DNA from: Pseudomonas kribbensis
GTDB lineage: Bacteria; Pseudomonadota; Gammaproteobacteria; Pseudomonadales; Pseudomonadaceae
DNA: 64,000 nucleotides
Direction of reading: 5' to 3'
Assembly: GCF_003352185.1 (NCBI RefSeq)
Contig: NZ_CP029608.1
Location: forward strand, 496,001 to 560,000
The position numbers and the translations under genes are program-made. Positions 45,492 to 54,486 of this stretch are shown in pieces. Within the stretch, counting starts at the first letter, position 1. Each line of letters begins with the position of its first letter. The notes beneath the pieces are model-generated. The model searched no databases, had not been told where the DNA came from, and saw nothing but the letters and a program-made list of their open reading frames with translations.

Positions 45492-45722
45492 ATGTTGGAA
45501 GCATCCCTCAGCCAATTGGAACAGCTCGTCAGCGACCTGGTGCAACAGAACCAGACCCTGTCGGAAACCAACCAGACCCTGTCCACGGAACTGGCCCAGG
45601 CCAAGGATGAAAACGAAAGCCTGCAACTGAGCCTGATGGAACAGGAAGAAAAGCACGGCGCCACCGCCGCACGCATCCAGGCCCTGGTTGATCGCGTCAA
45701 CGCAGGTCCTGTCAGCGCATGA
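45492..45722 (+). CDS. Small coiled-coil protein, ZapB/TIGR02449-like
   Basis: The 76-residue protein is a nearly continuous heptad coiled coil (residues 1-65, LSQLEQLVSDLVQQNQTLSE and similar). Proteins of this type are encoded next to zapA in pseudomonads. The ATG at 45492 is chosen because it begins the coiled coil; the upstream open frame is low-complexity. It overlaps the next gene by ATGA, so the two are translationally coupled. Confidence 0.8.
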   Translation: MLEASLSQLEQLVSDLVQQNQTLSETNQTLSTELAQAKDENESLQLSLMEQEEKHGATAARIQALVDRVNAGPVSA

Positions 45723-46021
45723 ACCACGGCACAGCAGGGGTAAAAGTCATCTCCATCATGGGGGAGGACTATTCGATCAAGGCACCGGCCGGGGAAGAAC
45801 AGACCCTGCTGGACGCTGCATTGATGCTCAAGGCTGCGCTGGCCGACACCAAGCGCAAATATCCGACCCTGATCGGTGATCGCCTGCTGGTGCTGGCGGC
45901 GATGAATCTGTGCTCGCAGCAGATTGAAATGAAGAAGCAGCATCAGGAAGAACTCGAGCGTTACCAAGAGCAAGTCAGCGCCACGGTCGAGACCATCGCC
46001 AAGACCATCAATCAGGGTTGA
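45719..46021 (+). CDS. ZapA-like cell division protein
   Basis: The 100-residue protein has an N-terminal beta-rich part ([21 protein letters not shown]) with the ZapA pattern of xVxIxGxxYxI, and a C-terminal coiled coil (about 60-95). ZapA bundles FtsZ filaments. The usual Pseudomonas zapA lies upstream of ssrS and a formyltetrahydrofolate cyclo-ligase gene. Here the neighbours are chemoreceptors, so this may be a second, divergent copy. Confidence 0.78.
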   Translation: MNHGTAGVKVISIMGEDYSIKAPAGEEQTLLDAALMLKAALADTKRKYPTLIGDRLLVLAAMNLCSQQIEMKKQHQEELERYQEQVSATVETIAKTINQG

Positions 46022-46121
46022 TGGGGTTGCGCACAACCAAAGAGTAAGATTGTCGATTGCGCTGTATACAATCGGCACGGCTGTTGCAGTGTTTCAGCCT
46101 CTTATTCTTTGGGGGTGCTCC

Positions 46122-48059
46122 ATGCAGTTCTGGCGTCGCAGTATTCAATGGCAGCTGATCCTAGGCATGGGCACCGCTCTGCTGGTCAGCATCCTGATTG
46201 TGGTTGGCATTTATACCCTGGTGGTCAACCGCCTCGCCCAGAGCTATCTGGTCGAACAGGCGTTGCCGTCGAGCATCGAAGCGACGCGCAACGACATCGA
46301 GCGAATCCTCGTTCAACCCCTCACCGCCGCCAAGGACATCGCCAGCAACACCATGGTCCGCGACTGGCTGGCCACTGGTGAAGACTCCGCCAAAACAGCA
46401 GGCTTCGCGCAGTATCTGGAAGGCATCCGCGCCGAACACAAGGCGTTTACCGCGCTGATCATCGGCACCGAATCCAATCACTACATCACCGAAAAAGGCC
46501 TGGATCGCACTCTCAGTCGATCCAAACCGGCCGATGCCTGGTTCTACTCTTTCCTCGACAGCAATCAGCCACGCACTCTGAATATCGATAACGACGGGGC
46601 CACTGGAGAGCTGGCGCTGTTCATCGATTTGAAGGTCGAACAGGCCGGCAAGGTGGTCGGTGTCGCGGGGCTCGGATTGAGCATGAAGGAGCTGTCGGAG
46701 CTGATCCACAACTTCAGCTTTGGCGAGCGCGGCAAGGTCTATCTCGTGCGTTCCGACGGACTGATCCAGGTCCATCCCGAAGCGCAGTTCAGCGGCAAGC
46801 GCACCCTCACGGAGCAGATCGGCGCCAACGCGGCGCAAGCGGTCATGGGCCACAAAGTGGCGACCAACAGCAGCTTCCAGCGCGACGGTGAAGACTTCCT
46901 CGCCTTCAGCCTGCCTTTGCGTGACCTCGGCTGGACCCTGGTGGCCGAAGTGCCGCAGTCGCAGATCTACGCCGAAGCCCGACGGGCGATGTGGATGAGC
47001 AGCGGTATCGGTCTGGCGGTGGCGCTGGTTTGCTTGGCGCTGGTGATCTGGCTGGCCCAGGGGTTGGTACGACCGATTCGTCAGGTAACAGCTGCGCTGG
47101 TAGCAATCGGTAGCGGTGGTGGAGATTTGACCCATCGGTTAGATTCCAGCCGCGCCGATGAACTGGGCGACCTGGCTCGCGGTTTCAACCGTTTCCTCGA
47201 CAGCCAGCGCGGGATGATCGGCGAAGTGCTGACCACCAGCGAGCGTCTGCGTGTCGCCGTCGGCCAGGTGGCCAGGGTCGTGGATAACACCGCCGAGCGC
47301 TCCGGCCGCCAGCAGGAAATGACCGACATGGTCGCCACCGCCGTCCACGAGATGGGCCTGACCGTGCAGGAAATCGCCCAGAACGCCGGCAATGCCGCGC
47401 TCGCCTCGCAAACTGCCCGTGATGAAGCGATGCAGGCGCGGGAAGTGGTCGGCGGCTCGATTCGCCATATAGAAAGCATGTCCGATGAAATTGGCGTCGC
47501 GGCGGGGGCGGTGGGTGAGCTCGCGCATCAGGTGGCATCGATCGATCAAGTATTGGCGGTGATTCGCGGTGTGTCCGAACAGACCAATCTGTTGGCATTG
47601 AATGCGGCGATTGAAGCGGCGCGAGCCGGGGACATGGGGCGTGGTTTTGCGGTGGTGGCGGATGAAGTGCGCACCTTGGCGCGTCGTACTCAGGCGTCTA
47701 CCGATGAGATTCAGCAGATGATCGGCAGCCTCAAGCAGGGGGCGGAGAATGCCGTGTCTTCAATGCGTACCGGGCAGGCTGCGACGGGGACAGGCGTTGA
47801 ATCGAGCCAGCGTACCGGGGCGTCTTTGACTGCGATTACCGGGCAGGTCGAGCGCATCAGCGACATGAACCATCAGGTGGCGACGGCGACGGAAGAGCAG
47901 TCGGCGGTGACCGAAGAGATCAACCGCAACGTGCAGGGGATTTCCGATCTGGCCCGGGCGACGGCGGGGGAGGTTCGCGCCTGTCGTGAGGATTGTCAGA
48001 TGTTGCAGCGGCTGGCGGATGATCTGGCGCGGCAGATGGGTGGGTTCAAGTTGAGTTGA
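46122..48059 (+). CDS. Methyl-accepting chemotaxis protein with a dCache-type sensor
   Basis: The 645-residue receptor has a membrane helix near 12-34, a periplasmic Cache-type domain (about 35-285, with DAWFYSFL and [20 protein letters not shown]) and a second helix near 290-312. HAMP (about 313-370) and a signalling domain follow, with [19 protein letters not shown] at the tip. Such sensors often bind amino or organic acids; the ligand here is unknown. The ATG at 46122 follows GGGGGTG; the frame is open further upstream without a signal. Confidence 0.9.
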   Translation: MQFWRRSIQWQLILGMGTALLVSILIVVGIYTLVVNRLAQSYLVEQALPSSIEATRNDIERILVQPLTAAKDIASNTMVRDWLATGEDSAKTAGFAQYLEGIRAEHKAFTALIIGTESNHYITEKGLDRTLSRSKPADAWFYSFLDSNQPRTLNIDNDGATGELALFIDLKVEQAGKVVGVAGLGLSMKELSELIHNFSFGERGKVYLVRSDGLIQVHPEAQFSGKRTLTEQIGANAAQAVMGHKVATNSSFQRDGEDFLAFSLPLRDLGWTLVAEVPQSQIYAEARRAMWMSSGIGLAVALVCLALVIWLAQGLVRPIRQVTAALVAIGSGGGDLTHRLDSSRADELGDLARGFNRFLDSQRGMIGEVLTTSERLRVAVGQVARVVDNTAERSGRQQEMTDMVATAVHEMGLTVQEIAQNAGNAALASQTARDEAMQAREVVGGSIRHIESMSDEIGVAAGAVGELAHQVASIDQVLAVIRGVSEQTNLLALNAAIEAARAGDMGRGFAVVADEVRTLARRTQASTDEIQQMIGSLKQGAENAVSSMRTGQAATGTGVESSQRTGASLTAITGQVERISDMNHQVATATEEQSAVTEEINRNVQGISDLARATAGEVRACREDCQMLQRLADDLARQMGGFKLS

Positions 48060-48064
48060 GTCGA

Positions 48065-48097
48065 CGATCGTTCCCGCGCTCTGCGTGGGAACGATCG
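48065..48097. repeat. Short palindromic repeat of the GATCGTTCCCACG type
   Basis: CGATCGTTCCCGCG and CGTGGGAACGATCG flank a 5-base loop, with one mismatch. It lies between the convergent chemoreceptor and acyl-CoA dehydrogenase genes and probably also acts as a transcription terminator, although the T-run is poor. Confidence 0.75.
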
Positions 48098-48105
48098 CTG
48101 TGGGA

Positions 48106-49908
48106 TCAGAACCACGTGTCCTGCATTGCAAGGCACGTATCATCCCGAGCCTCCAGCAACGCCAGCTCATGTTGGCAACCCGGCACTTCCCACGTCAGAA
48201 AATACCGCGCCGCCTGCAACTTGCCCTTATAGAAGTCGGCATCCGCCGCATTCCCCTTGGCCAACCCTTCCTCCGCCCGAATTGCCTGCTCCAGCCAGCG
48301 CCAGCCAATCACCGTGTGCCCGAACACTTTCAGGTACAGCGCCGAATTCGCCAGACTGCTGTTGACCTTGCCCTGAGCCAGATCGGTCAACAGACCGATG
48401 GTCACGCTCTGTAGGCGAGCGACCAGTTTCTCCAGGGGCTCACGCAGTGCGGTCAACGATTCGTACGCCACCGCGCGTTCGGCAGTGTCGGCAATCAGGC
48501 GGATCAGTTGCTTGAGCCCGGCGCCACCGTTCTGCGCCAGTTTGCGTCCCAGCAGGTCCAGCGACTGAATGCCGTGGGTGCCTTCGTGGATCGGGTTCAG
48601 GCGGTTGTCGCGGTAGTACTGTTCCACCGGGTATTCGCGGGTGTAACCGTGGCCGCCGAGAATCTGGATCGCCAGTTCGTTGGCCTTGAGGCAGAACTCC
48701 GATGGCCAGGATTTGACGATTGGTGTCAGCAAGTCCAAGAGTTCATGGGCCTGTTTACGCTCGGCTTCGGTTTCCAGCGTGGTGGTGTCATCGAACAGTC
48801 GCGCCGCGTATAACCCGAGATCGAACGCACCTTCGACGTAGGACTTTTGCGTCAGCAGCATGCGTCTGACATCCGCGTGCTGAATGATCGCCACAGGCGC
48901 CGTCGTCGGGTCCTTACTGTCCGGCACCCGGCCCTGTGGACGTTCGCGAGCGTATTCCAGCGAGTACAGATAACCGGCATAACCGAGCATCACCGCGCCC
49001 ATGCCGACGCCGATCCGCGCCTCGTTCATCATCTGGAACATGTAGCTCAAGCCGTGATGCGGCTTGCCCACCAGATAGCCGACACAATCACCGTTATCGC
49101 CGAAGTTCAGCGCCGTGGACGTCGTTCCGCGCCAGCCCATCTTGTGGAACAGCCCGGCCAGCAGCACGTCGTTGCGCTTGCCGAGGCTGCCGTCATCGTT
49201 GACCAGAAACTTCGGCACGATGAACAGCGAAATCCCCTTCACCCCGGCCGGTGCGTCCGGCAGCTTGGCCAACACCATGTGCACGATGTTTTCCGAGAGC
49301 GGGTGATCGCCGCCGGAGATGAAGATCTTGTTGCCCTTGAGGCGATAAGTGCCGTCGGACGCCGGTTCGGCGCGGGTACGAATATCCGACAGCGACGAAC
49401 CGGCATGGGGTTCGGTCAGGGCCATGGTGCCGAAGAAGCGGCCGTCGATCATCGGTTGCAGGAAGCGCTGCTTCTGCTCTTCGGTGCCGAAGCTTTCGAT
49501 CAGGTTGGCGGCGCCCATGGTCAGGAACGGATACGAGGTCGACGCCGCGTTGGCCGACTGGAAGTGGGCGAAGCAGGCCTGGGACAACAGTGTAGGAAGT
49601 TGCATGCCGTCAGCGTCGAAACTGCGCGCCGCGTTGAGGAATCCGGCTTCGAGGAAGGCATCCACCGCCGGTTTCACTTCGGGAATCAGAATCGCCTGAC
49701 CGTTCTCGTAGCGCGGTTCGTTCTCGTCGCCCTTGCGGTTGTGCGGTGCGAAGTACTTCTCGGCGATGTTGCGCGCCGTGCCGATGGCGGCATCGAAGGT
49801 TTCGCGGTTGTGTTCGGCAAACCGCTCGCGCCGGGTCAGACCCTCGGCATCGAGGACTTCGTACAGCTCGAAAGCCAGATTGCGGGAACTGAGCAGCGTC
49901 TCGGACAT
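48106..49908 (-). CDS. Acyl-CoA dehydrogenase, long form (DmdC-like)
   Basis: The 600-residue flavoenzyme has the acyl-CoA dehydrogenase signatures ALTEPHAGSSLSDI near 162-175 and LGGHGYTREYPVEQYYRD near 440-457, with the catalytic region NPIHEGTHGIQSLDLLGRK after it. A C-terminal extension (about 480-595) is typical of the 600-residue class related to 3-methylmercaptopropionyl-CoA dehydrogenase. The substrate is not known; a general fatty acyl-CoA or a methylthio acyl-CoA are both possible. Confidence 0.87.
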   Translation of the reverse strand: MSETLLSSRNLAFELYEVLDAEGLTRRERFAEHNRETFDAAIGTARNIAEKYFAPHNRKGDENEPRYENGQAILIPEVKPAVDAFLEAGFLNAARSFDADGMQLPTLLSQACFAHFQSANAASTSYPFLTMGAANLIESFGTEEQKQRFLQPMIDGRFFGTMALTEPHAGSSLSDIRTRAEPASDGTYRLKGNKIFISGGDHPLSENIVHMVLAKLPDAPAGVKGISLFIVPKFLVNDDGSLGKRNDVLLAGLFHKMGWRGTTSTALNFGDNGDCVGYLVGKPHHGLSYMFQMMNEARIGVGMGAVMLGYAGYLYSLEYARERPQGRVPDSKDPTTAPVAIIQHADVRRMLLTQKSYVEGAFDLGLYAARLFDDTTTLETEAERKQAHELLDLLTPIVKSWPSEFCLKANELAIQILGGHGYTREYPVEQYYRDNRLNPIHEGTHGIQSLDLLGRKLAQNGGAGLKQLIRLIADTAERAVAYESLTALREPLEKLVARLQSVTIGLLTDLAQGKVNSSLANSALYLKVFGHTVIGWRWLEQAIRAEEGLAKGNAADADFYKGKLQAARYFLTWEVPGCQHELALLEARDDTCLAMQDTWF

Positions 49909-49996
49909 GGCGGCCTACCTTAAAAAAAGTATGCCGCAGTGTAGGGAGGCTTATAAAAAGGGGGAAGGAAGATAGATGAGGGTGATGGGGCGGCAC

Positions 49997-50069
49997 AAGC
50001 TACAAGCTTCAAGCCGCAAGTAGGAGCAGTTTGCTTTTACTTGCAGCTTGTCGCTCGAAGCTTGCAGCT
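49997..50069. repeat. Imperfect long inverted repeat downstream of putA
   Basis: AAGCTACAAGCTTCAAGCCG with GCAAGTA is mirrored by TACTTGCAGCTTGTCGCTCG with AAGCTTGCAGCT around a loop of about 16 bases. The stem is about 27 bases long with several mismatches. It lies just after the putA stop on the minus strand and probably ends or stabilises that transcript. Similar AAGCTTGCAGCT-type repeats are common in pseudomonads. Confidence 0.72.
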
Positions 50070-50073
50070 GCTT

Positions 50074-53000
50074 TTATCCGATGGTCATCAGGCTGGCGTT
50101 ACCGCCCGCTGCTGCGGTGTTGACGCTCAAGGCGCGCTCGATCACCAGGCGCTCCAGCGCAATGTTGGTCTCGCCCTGGGACAGGCCCTGAACCCCGACG
50201 ATGGCGCCGGCACGTTTGGCGATCTGCTGGCAGACCGCACGCAATTGGTCGGAATGGCCGTGATGCAGAACTGCATCGAACACCACGTCGTCCTTGTTCC
50301 AGTCGGAAACCAGTTTGATCCGCGCCTGAATCTCCTTCGGCAGGCGTGCGAACAATGCCTTGCTGGTGTCGGATTCCGGCCAGACCGCCGAACCGCCCAC
50401 TGCCAGTACTGCCGCGAGTTGGGTCAACAGGTCACCTTCGATGTCCGCCAGGCACAGCACGTGCTCGCGCGGCAGGATCGCGTAGCTGTTTTTCTCGCCG
50501 GTCGGGCCGGCCAGCACGCGGGTGATACCGCTTTGCGACTGGGCTGCGTACTGCACACACAGTGTGCTCAGGTCGGCGAACTTGTTGCTGTCGGCCCAGG
50601 CTTTCAGGGCAACCAGCGGTTTGCTCAGGGCATCACGCAGACGAACGTCCGGTGCCACGGCCGCATCGCCGCGAGCGAAGGATTGTTCGATGGCGTCGGC
50701 AGGACGCGTCGACAGCAGACGGTACAGGTACAGCGGGCCACCGGCCTTCGGACCGGTACCCGACAGGCCTTCGCCACCAAACGGCTGGACACCGACCACG
50801 GCACCCACGATGTTGCGGTTGACGTAGACGTTACCAGCGTTGACGTTGTCGATCACCTTGGCGATGGTCTCGTCGATGCGGGTGTGCACGCCGAGGGTCA
50901 GGCCGTAACCGGAGGCGTTGATCTGGGCGATCAACTGGTCGATCTCTTTACGCTTGTAGCGCACCACGTGCAGCACCGGGCCGAAGATCTCGCGTTGCAG
51001 CTCGTCGAAGCTTTCCAGTTCGATCAGGGTCGGCATGACGAAGGTGCCGCGTTTGACTTCCTCGGCATCGGCGATCGCCACCTGGTACACGTTGCGACCT
51101 TTGTCGCGCATGCCCTGGATGTGTTTCTCGATGCCGGCCTTGGCTTCGGCGTCGATCACCGGGCCGATGTCCACGGACAGACGCTCCGGGTTGCCGAGAC
51201 GGCTTTCAGCCATCGCACCTTTAAGCATTTCGATGACGCGATCAGCGGAATCTTCCTGCAGGCACAGGACGCGCAGGGCCGAGCAGCGCTGACCGGCGCT
51301 GTCGAAGGCCGACGACACAACGTCGATCACCACTTGTTCGGTCAGTGCCGAAGAGTCGACGATCATCGCGTTCTGGCCGCCGGTTTCGGCGATCAGCGGA
51401 ATCGGACGACCCTGGTTGTCGAGGCGACCGGCAATGTTGCGCTGCAGCAGACGCGCAACTTCGGTGGAACCGGTGAACATCACGCCTTTGACGCGCTCGT
51501 CACCCACCAGACCGGCACCGACGGTTTCGCCGCGACCCGGCAACAGTTGCAGCACGCCTTCCGGGATCCCGGCTTCAAGCAGCAGGCGCACGGCTTGTGC
51601 GGCGACCAGTGGAGTCTGTTCGGCCGGTTTGGCCAGCACCGGGTTACCGGCGGCCAGTGCGGCGGCAACCTGACCGCTGAAGATGGCCAGCGGGAAGTTC
51701 CACGGGCTGATGCAGACCACCGGGCCCAACGGGCGGTGGGCGTCGTTGCTGAAATCGTTGCGAGCCTGCACCGCGTAATAACGCAGGAAATCGACGGCTT
51801 CACGGACTTCGGCGATGGCGTTGGCGAAGGTCTTGCCGGCTTCGCGGGCCAGCAGGCCCATCAGCGGCTGGATCTCGCCTTCCATCAGGTCAGCGGCGCG
51901 CTCCAGAATCGCAGCACGTTCGGCCGGCGGGGTGGCCTGCCAGATCGGTGCGGCGTTCAGGGCGCATTGAATGGCGTTGTCGACGTCTTCAACGGTGGCT
52001 TCCTGCACGTGGCCGACTACGTCACGCAGATCGGACGGGTTCAGCACCGGGGCCGGCGCTTCGTTGCTGGAGGCGCAACCGAGCATCGGCGCGGCTTTCC
52101 AGTTGTTGTGCGCGGTGGCCAGCAGGGCACAGGACAGCGAAGCCAGACGATGTTCGTTGGCCATGTCGATGCCGCTGGAGTTGGCGCGCTCGGAACCGTA
52201 CAGGTCACGCGGCAGCGGAATGCGCGGGTGCGGCAGGCCGAAACCGCCTTCTACGGTTGCCATCTGCTCGATCTGCGCAACGGGATCGGCCACCAGTTCC
52301 TGAATCGAAATCGACTGGTCGGCGATGCGGTTGACGAACGAGGTGTTGGCGCCGTTTTCCAGCAGGCGACGCACGAGGTACGCCAGCAGGGTTTCGTGGG
52401 TGCCGACCGGAGCGTACACACGGCACGGACGGTTCAGCTTGCCTTCGGAAACCTTGCCTACAACCTGCTCGTACAATGGTTCGCCCATGCCGTGCAGGCA
52501 CTGGAATTCGTACTGGCCCGGGTAATAGTTCTGACCGGCAATGTGATAAATCGCCGACAGGGTGTGGGCGTTGTGCGTAGCGAACTGCGGGTAGATGACT
52601 TCCGGTACCGACAGCAGTTTGCGCGCGCAGGCGATGTAGGAAACGTCGGTGTACACCTTGCGGGTGTAGACCGGATAGCCTTCCAGGCCTTCGACCTGGG
52701 CGCGCTTGATTTCGCTGTCCCAGTACGCGCCTTTCACCAGACGGATCATCAGGCGATGACGGCTGCGGCGAGCCAGGTCGATCACGTAGTCGATCACATA
52801 TGGGCAACGCTTCTGGTAGGCCTGGATCACGAAACCGATGCCGTTCCAGCCAGTCAGTTGCGGCTCGAAGCACAGGCGCTCGAGCAGATCCAGCGACAGC
52901 TCCAGGCGGTCGGCTTCTTCGGCGTCGATGTTCAGGCCGATGTCGTATTGCTTGGCCAGCAGGGTCAGCGACAGCAGGCGCGGATACAGCTCATCCATCA

Positions 53001-54027
53001 CGCGCTCGTACTGGGCGCGGCTGTAACGCGGGTGCAGGGCCGACAGTTTGATCGAGATGCCCGGGCCTTCATAAATCCCACGGCCGTGGGACGCTTTGCC
53101 GATCGAGTGAATGGCTTGTTCGTACGAGGCCAGGTACTTCTGGGCGTCGTGTTCGGTCAGCGCCGCTTCACCGAGCATGTCGTAGGAATAACGGAAGCCC
53201 TTGGCTTCGAACTTGCTCGCGTTGGCCAGGGCTTCGGCGATGGTTTCGCCGGTCACGAACTGCTCGCCCATCAGGCGCATGGCCATGTCGACGCCCTTGC
53301 GGATCATCGGCTCGCCGCTCTTGCCGATGATGCGGCTCAGGGACGAAGTCAGGCCGGCTTCGTTGTGAGTGGAAACCAGTTTGCCGGTCAGCAGCAGACC
53401 CCAGGTCGCCGCGTTGACGAACAGCGACGGGCTGTTGCCCAGGTGCGGCTGCCAGTTGCCGGTGCTGATCTTGTCGCGGATCAGCGCATCGCGAGTGCCC
53501 TTGTCCGGGATACGCAGCAGCGCTTCGGCCAGGCACATCAGCGCCACGCCTTCCTGGGACGACAGGGAAAATTCCTGCAGCAGGCCCTGAACAATGCCTG
53601 CACGACCGCCGGCACTCTTCTGGTTACGCAGTTTTTCCGCGATGTTTGCTGCGAGTTTGTTGGTGGCTTCGGCCATCGGCGCCGGCAGGCGAGCCTGCTC
53701 GATCAGCATCGGCACCACTTCCGGCTCAGGGCGACGGTAAGCGGCGGTGATCGAGGCGCGCAGCACCGATTGCGGCAGGATGCTTTCGGCGAATTCGAGG
53801 AAGCATTGGTGAGCGTGATCGGTGTGGACTTCACCCGCGTCGTCGGCGTCCTTGGCGGTCAAACCGTTCAGCTCGGTCAGGGTTGCACCACCCTCGAGTT
53901 TTTCCAGGTAATTGAAAATTGCCTGCTTGATCAGCCAGTGCGGCGTGCGATCAATCGAGGTTGCGGCGGCCTTCAGGCGCTCGCGGGTCGGGTCGTCAAG
54001 TTTGACCCCAAGGGTGGTGGTAGCCAT
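50074..54027 (-). CDS. putA: PutA: trifunctional proline dehydrogenase, P5C dehydrogenase and repressor
   Basis: Oxidises proline to glutamate in two steps at the membrane and represses the put genes. The 1317-residue protein has an N-terminal ribbon-helix-helix DNA-binding domain (residues 1-47, TTTLGVKLDDPTRERLK). The FAD-binding proline dehydrogenase barrel (about 190-560) and the NAD-dependent aldehyde dehydrogenase domain (about 640-1120) follow, with catalytic Cys in AGQRCSALRV and Glu in LIAETGGQN. The C-terminal extension is of the trifunctional class. The ATG at 54027 has GAGG 8 bases upstream and gives the canonical N-terminus; the frame is open to 54063. Confidence 0.96.
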   Translation of the reverse strand: MATTTLGVKLDDPTRERLKAAATSIDRTPHWLIKQAIFNYLEKLEGGATLTELNGLTAKDADDAGEVHTDHAHQCFLEFAESILPQSVLRASITAAYRRPEPEVVPMLIEQARLPAPMAEATNKLAANIAEKLRNQKSAGGRAGIVQGLLQEFSLSSQEGVALMCLAEALLRIPDKGTRDALIRDKISTGNWQPHLGNSPSLFVNAATWGLLLTGKLVSTHNEAGLTSSLSRIIGKSGEPMIRKGVDMAMRLMGEQFVTGETIAEALANASKFEAKGFRYSYDMLGEAALTEHDAQKYLASYEQAIHSIGKASHGRGIYEGPGISIKLSALHPRYSRAQYERVMDELYPRLLSLTLLAKQYDIGLNIDAEEADRLELSLDLLERLCFEPQLTGWNGIGFVIQAYQKRCPYVIDYVIDLARRSRHRLMIRLVKGAYWDSEIKRAQVEGLEGYPVYTRKVYTDVSYIACARKLLSVPEVIYPQFATHNAHTLSAIYHIAGQNYYPGQYEFQCLHGMGEPLYEQVVGKVSEGKLNRPCRVYAPVGTHETLLAYLVRRLLENGANTSFVNRIADQSISIQELVADPVAQIEQMATVEGGFGLPHPRIPLPRDLYGSERANSSGIDMANEHRLASLSCALLATAHNNWKAAPMLGCASSNEAPAPVLNPSDLRDVVGHVQEATVEDVDNAIQCALNAAPIWQATPPAERAAILERAADLMEGEIQPLMGLLAREAGKTFANAIAEVREAVDFLRYYAVQARNDFSNDAHRPLGPVVCISPWNFPLAIFSGQVAAALAAGNPVLAKPAEQTPLVAAQAVRLLLEAGIPEGVLQLLPGRGETVGAGLVGDERVKGVMFTGSTEVARLLQRNIAGRLDNQGRPIPLIAETGGQNAMIVDSSALTEQVVIDVVSSAFDSAGQRCSALRVLCLQEDSADRVIEMLKGAMAESRLGNPERLSVDIGPVIDAEAKAGIEKHIQGMRDKGRNVYQVAIADAEEVKRGTFVMPTLIELESFDELQREIFGPVLHVVRYKRKEIDQLIAQINASGYGLTLGVHTRIDETIAKVIDNVNAGNVYVNRNIVGAVVGVQPFGGEGLSGTGPKAGGPLYLYRLLSTRPADAIEQSFARGDAAVAPDVRLRDALSKPLVALKAWADSNKFADLSTLCVQYAAQSQSGITRVLAGPTGEKNSYAILPREHVLCLADIEGDLLTQLAAVLAVGGSAVWPESDTSKALFARLPKEIQARIKLVSDWNKDDVVFDAVLHHGHSDQLRAVCQQIAKRAGAIVGVQGLSQGETNIALERLVIERALSVNTAAAGGNASLMTIG

Positions 54028-54099
54028 ATTTTTATCCTCATAGGTGCCGCAGTTGCGCGACAACAGCTGGCGGCAAGATTAGCCGCGAGCCGAAAGAGG

Positions 54100-54446
54100 T
54101 GCAACCGGGTGCAACCCTTTTTTTGTCGGAATATTCGGCAACTTGTCAGGAATAAATTTCAGCTTCGCGATGATCGCTCTAGATAGGTGCTTTCAAGGCA
54201 CATGCCGGGGTGTGACTGTGCCGCAACGGTGCAAAAACGGCGGTTGGCGGCCGAAAAAACGACGTAGGTGCAACTAATTCTCAAGAAACTGGTTGCACCT
54301 GTTTTGCTTTGTTGCATAGGATTCGCGCCCAAGGTGCAACCGGGACAACCCGGTTTACCGGCCAATGGCTTTCCTGGGGAAACATTGGTCATAAATGCGC
54401 GGCCGTGCGAATCGTCTGTCAGACGTCAGTCTGCAAACGGTGCAAC
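54100..54446. promoter_or_regulatory. putA-putP regulatory region with seven GTTGCA PutA motifs
   Basis: The 459-base gap 54028-54486 has no gene. It carries seven copies of GTTGCA or its complement TGCAAC, the core motif recognised by PutA in E. coli. They begin at 54100, 54110, 54269, 54292, 54311, 54335 and 54441. The first two are exactly 10 bases apart, one helical turn, and sit near the putA side. Those at 54269 and 54292 form an inverted pair GGTGCAAC/GTTGCACC. When proline is low, PutA bound here would shut off both genes. Confidence 0.75.
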
Positions 54447-54486
54447 CGCCGCCGCTACATAAAAACAAAGCCAGGGCACGTACGTA

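Noticed and set aside
50041..54186. A 1381-codon open frame on the plus strand opposite putA
   Set aside because: It is the antisense shadow of putA, has no recognisable domain, and spans the putA promoter side.
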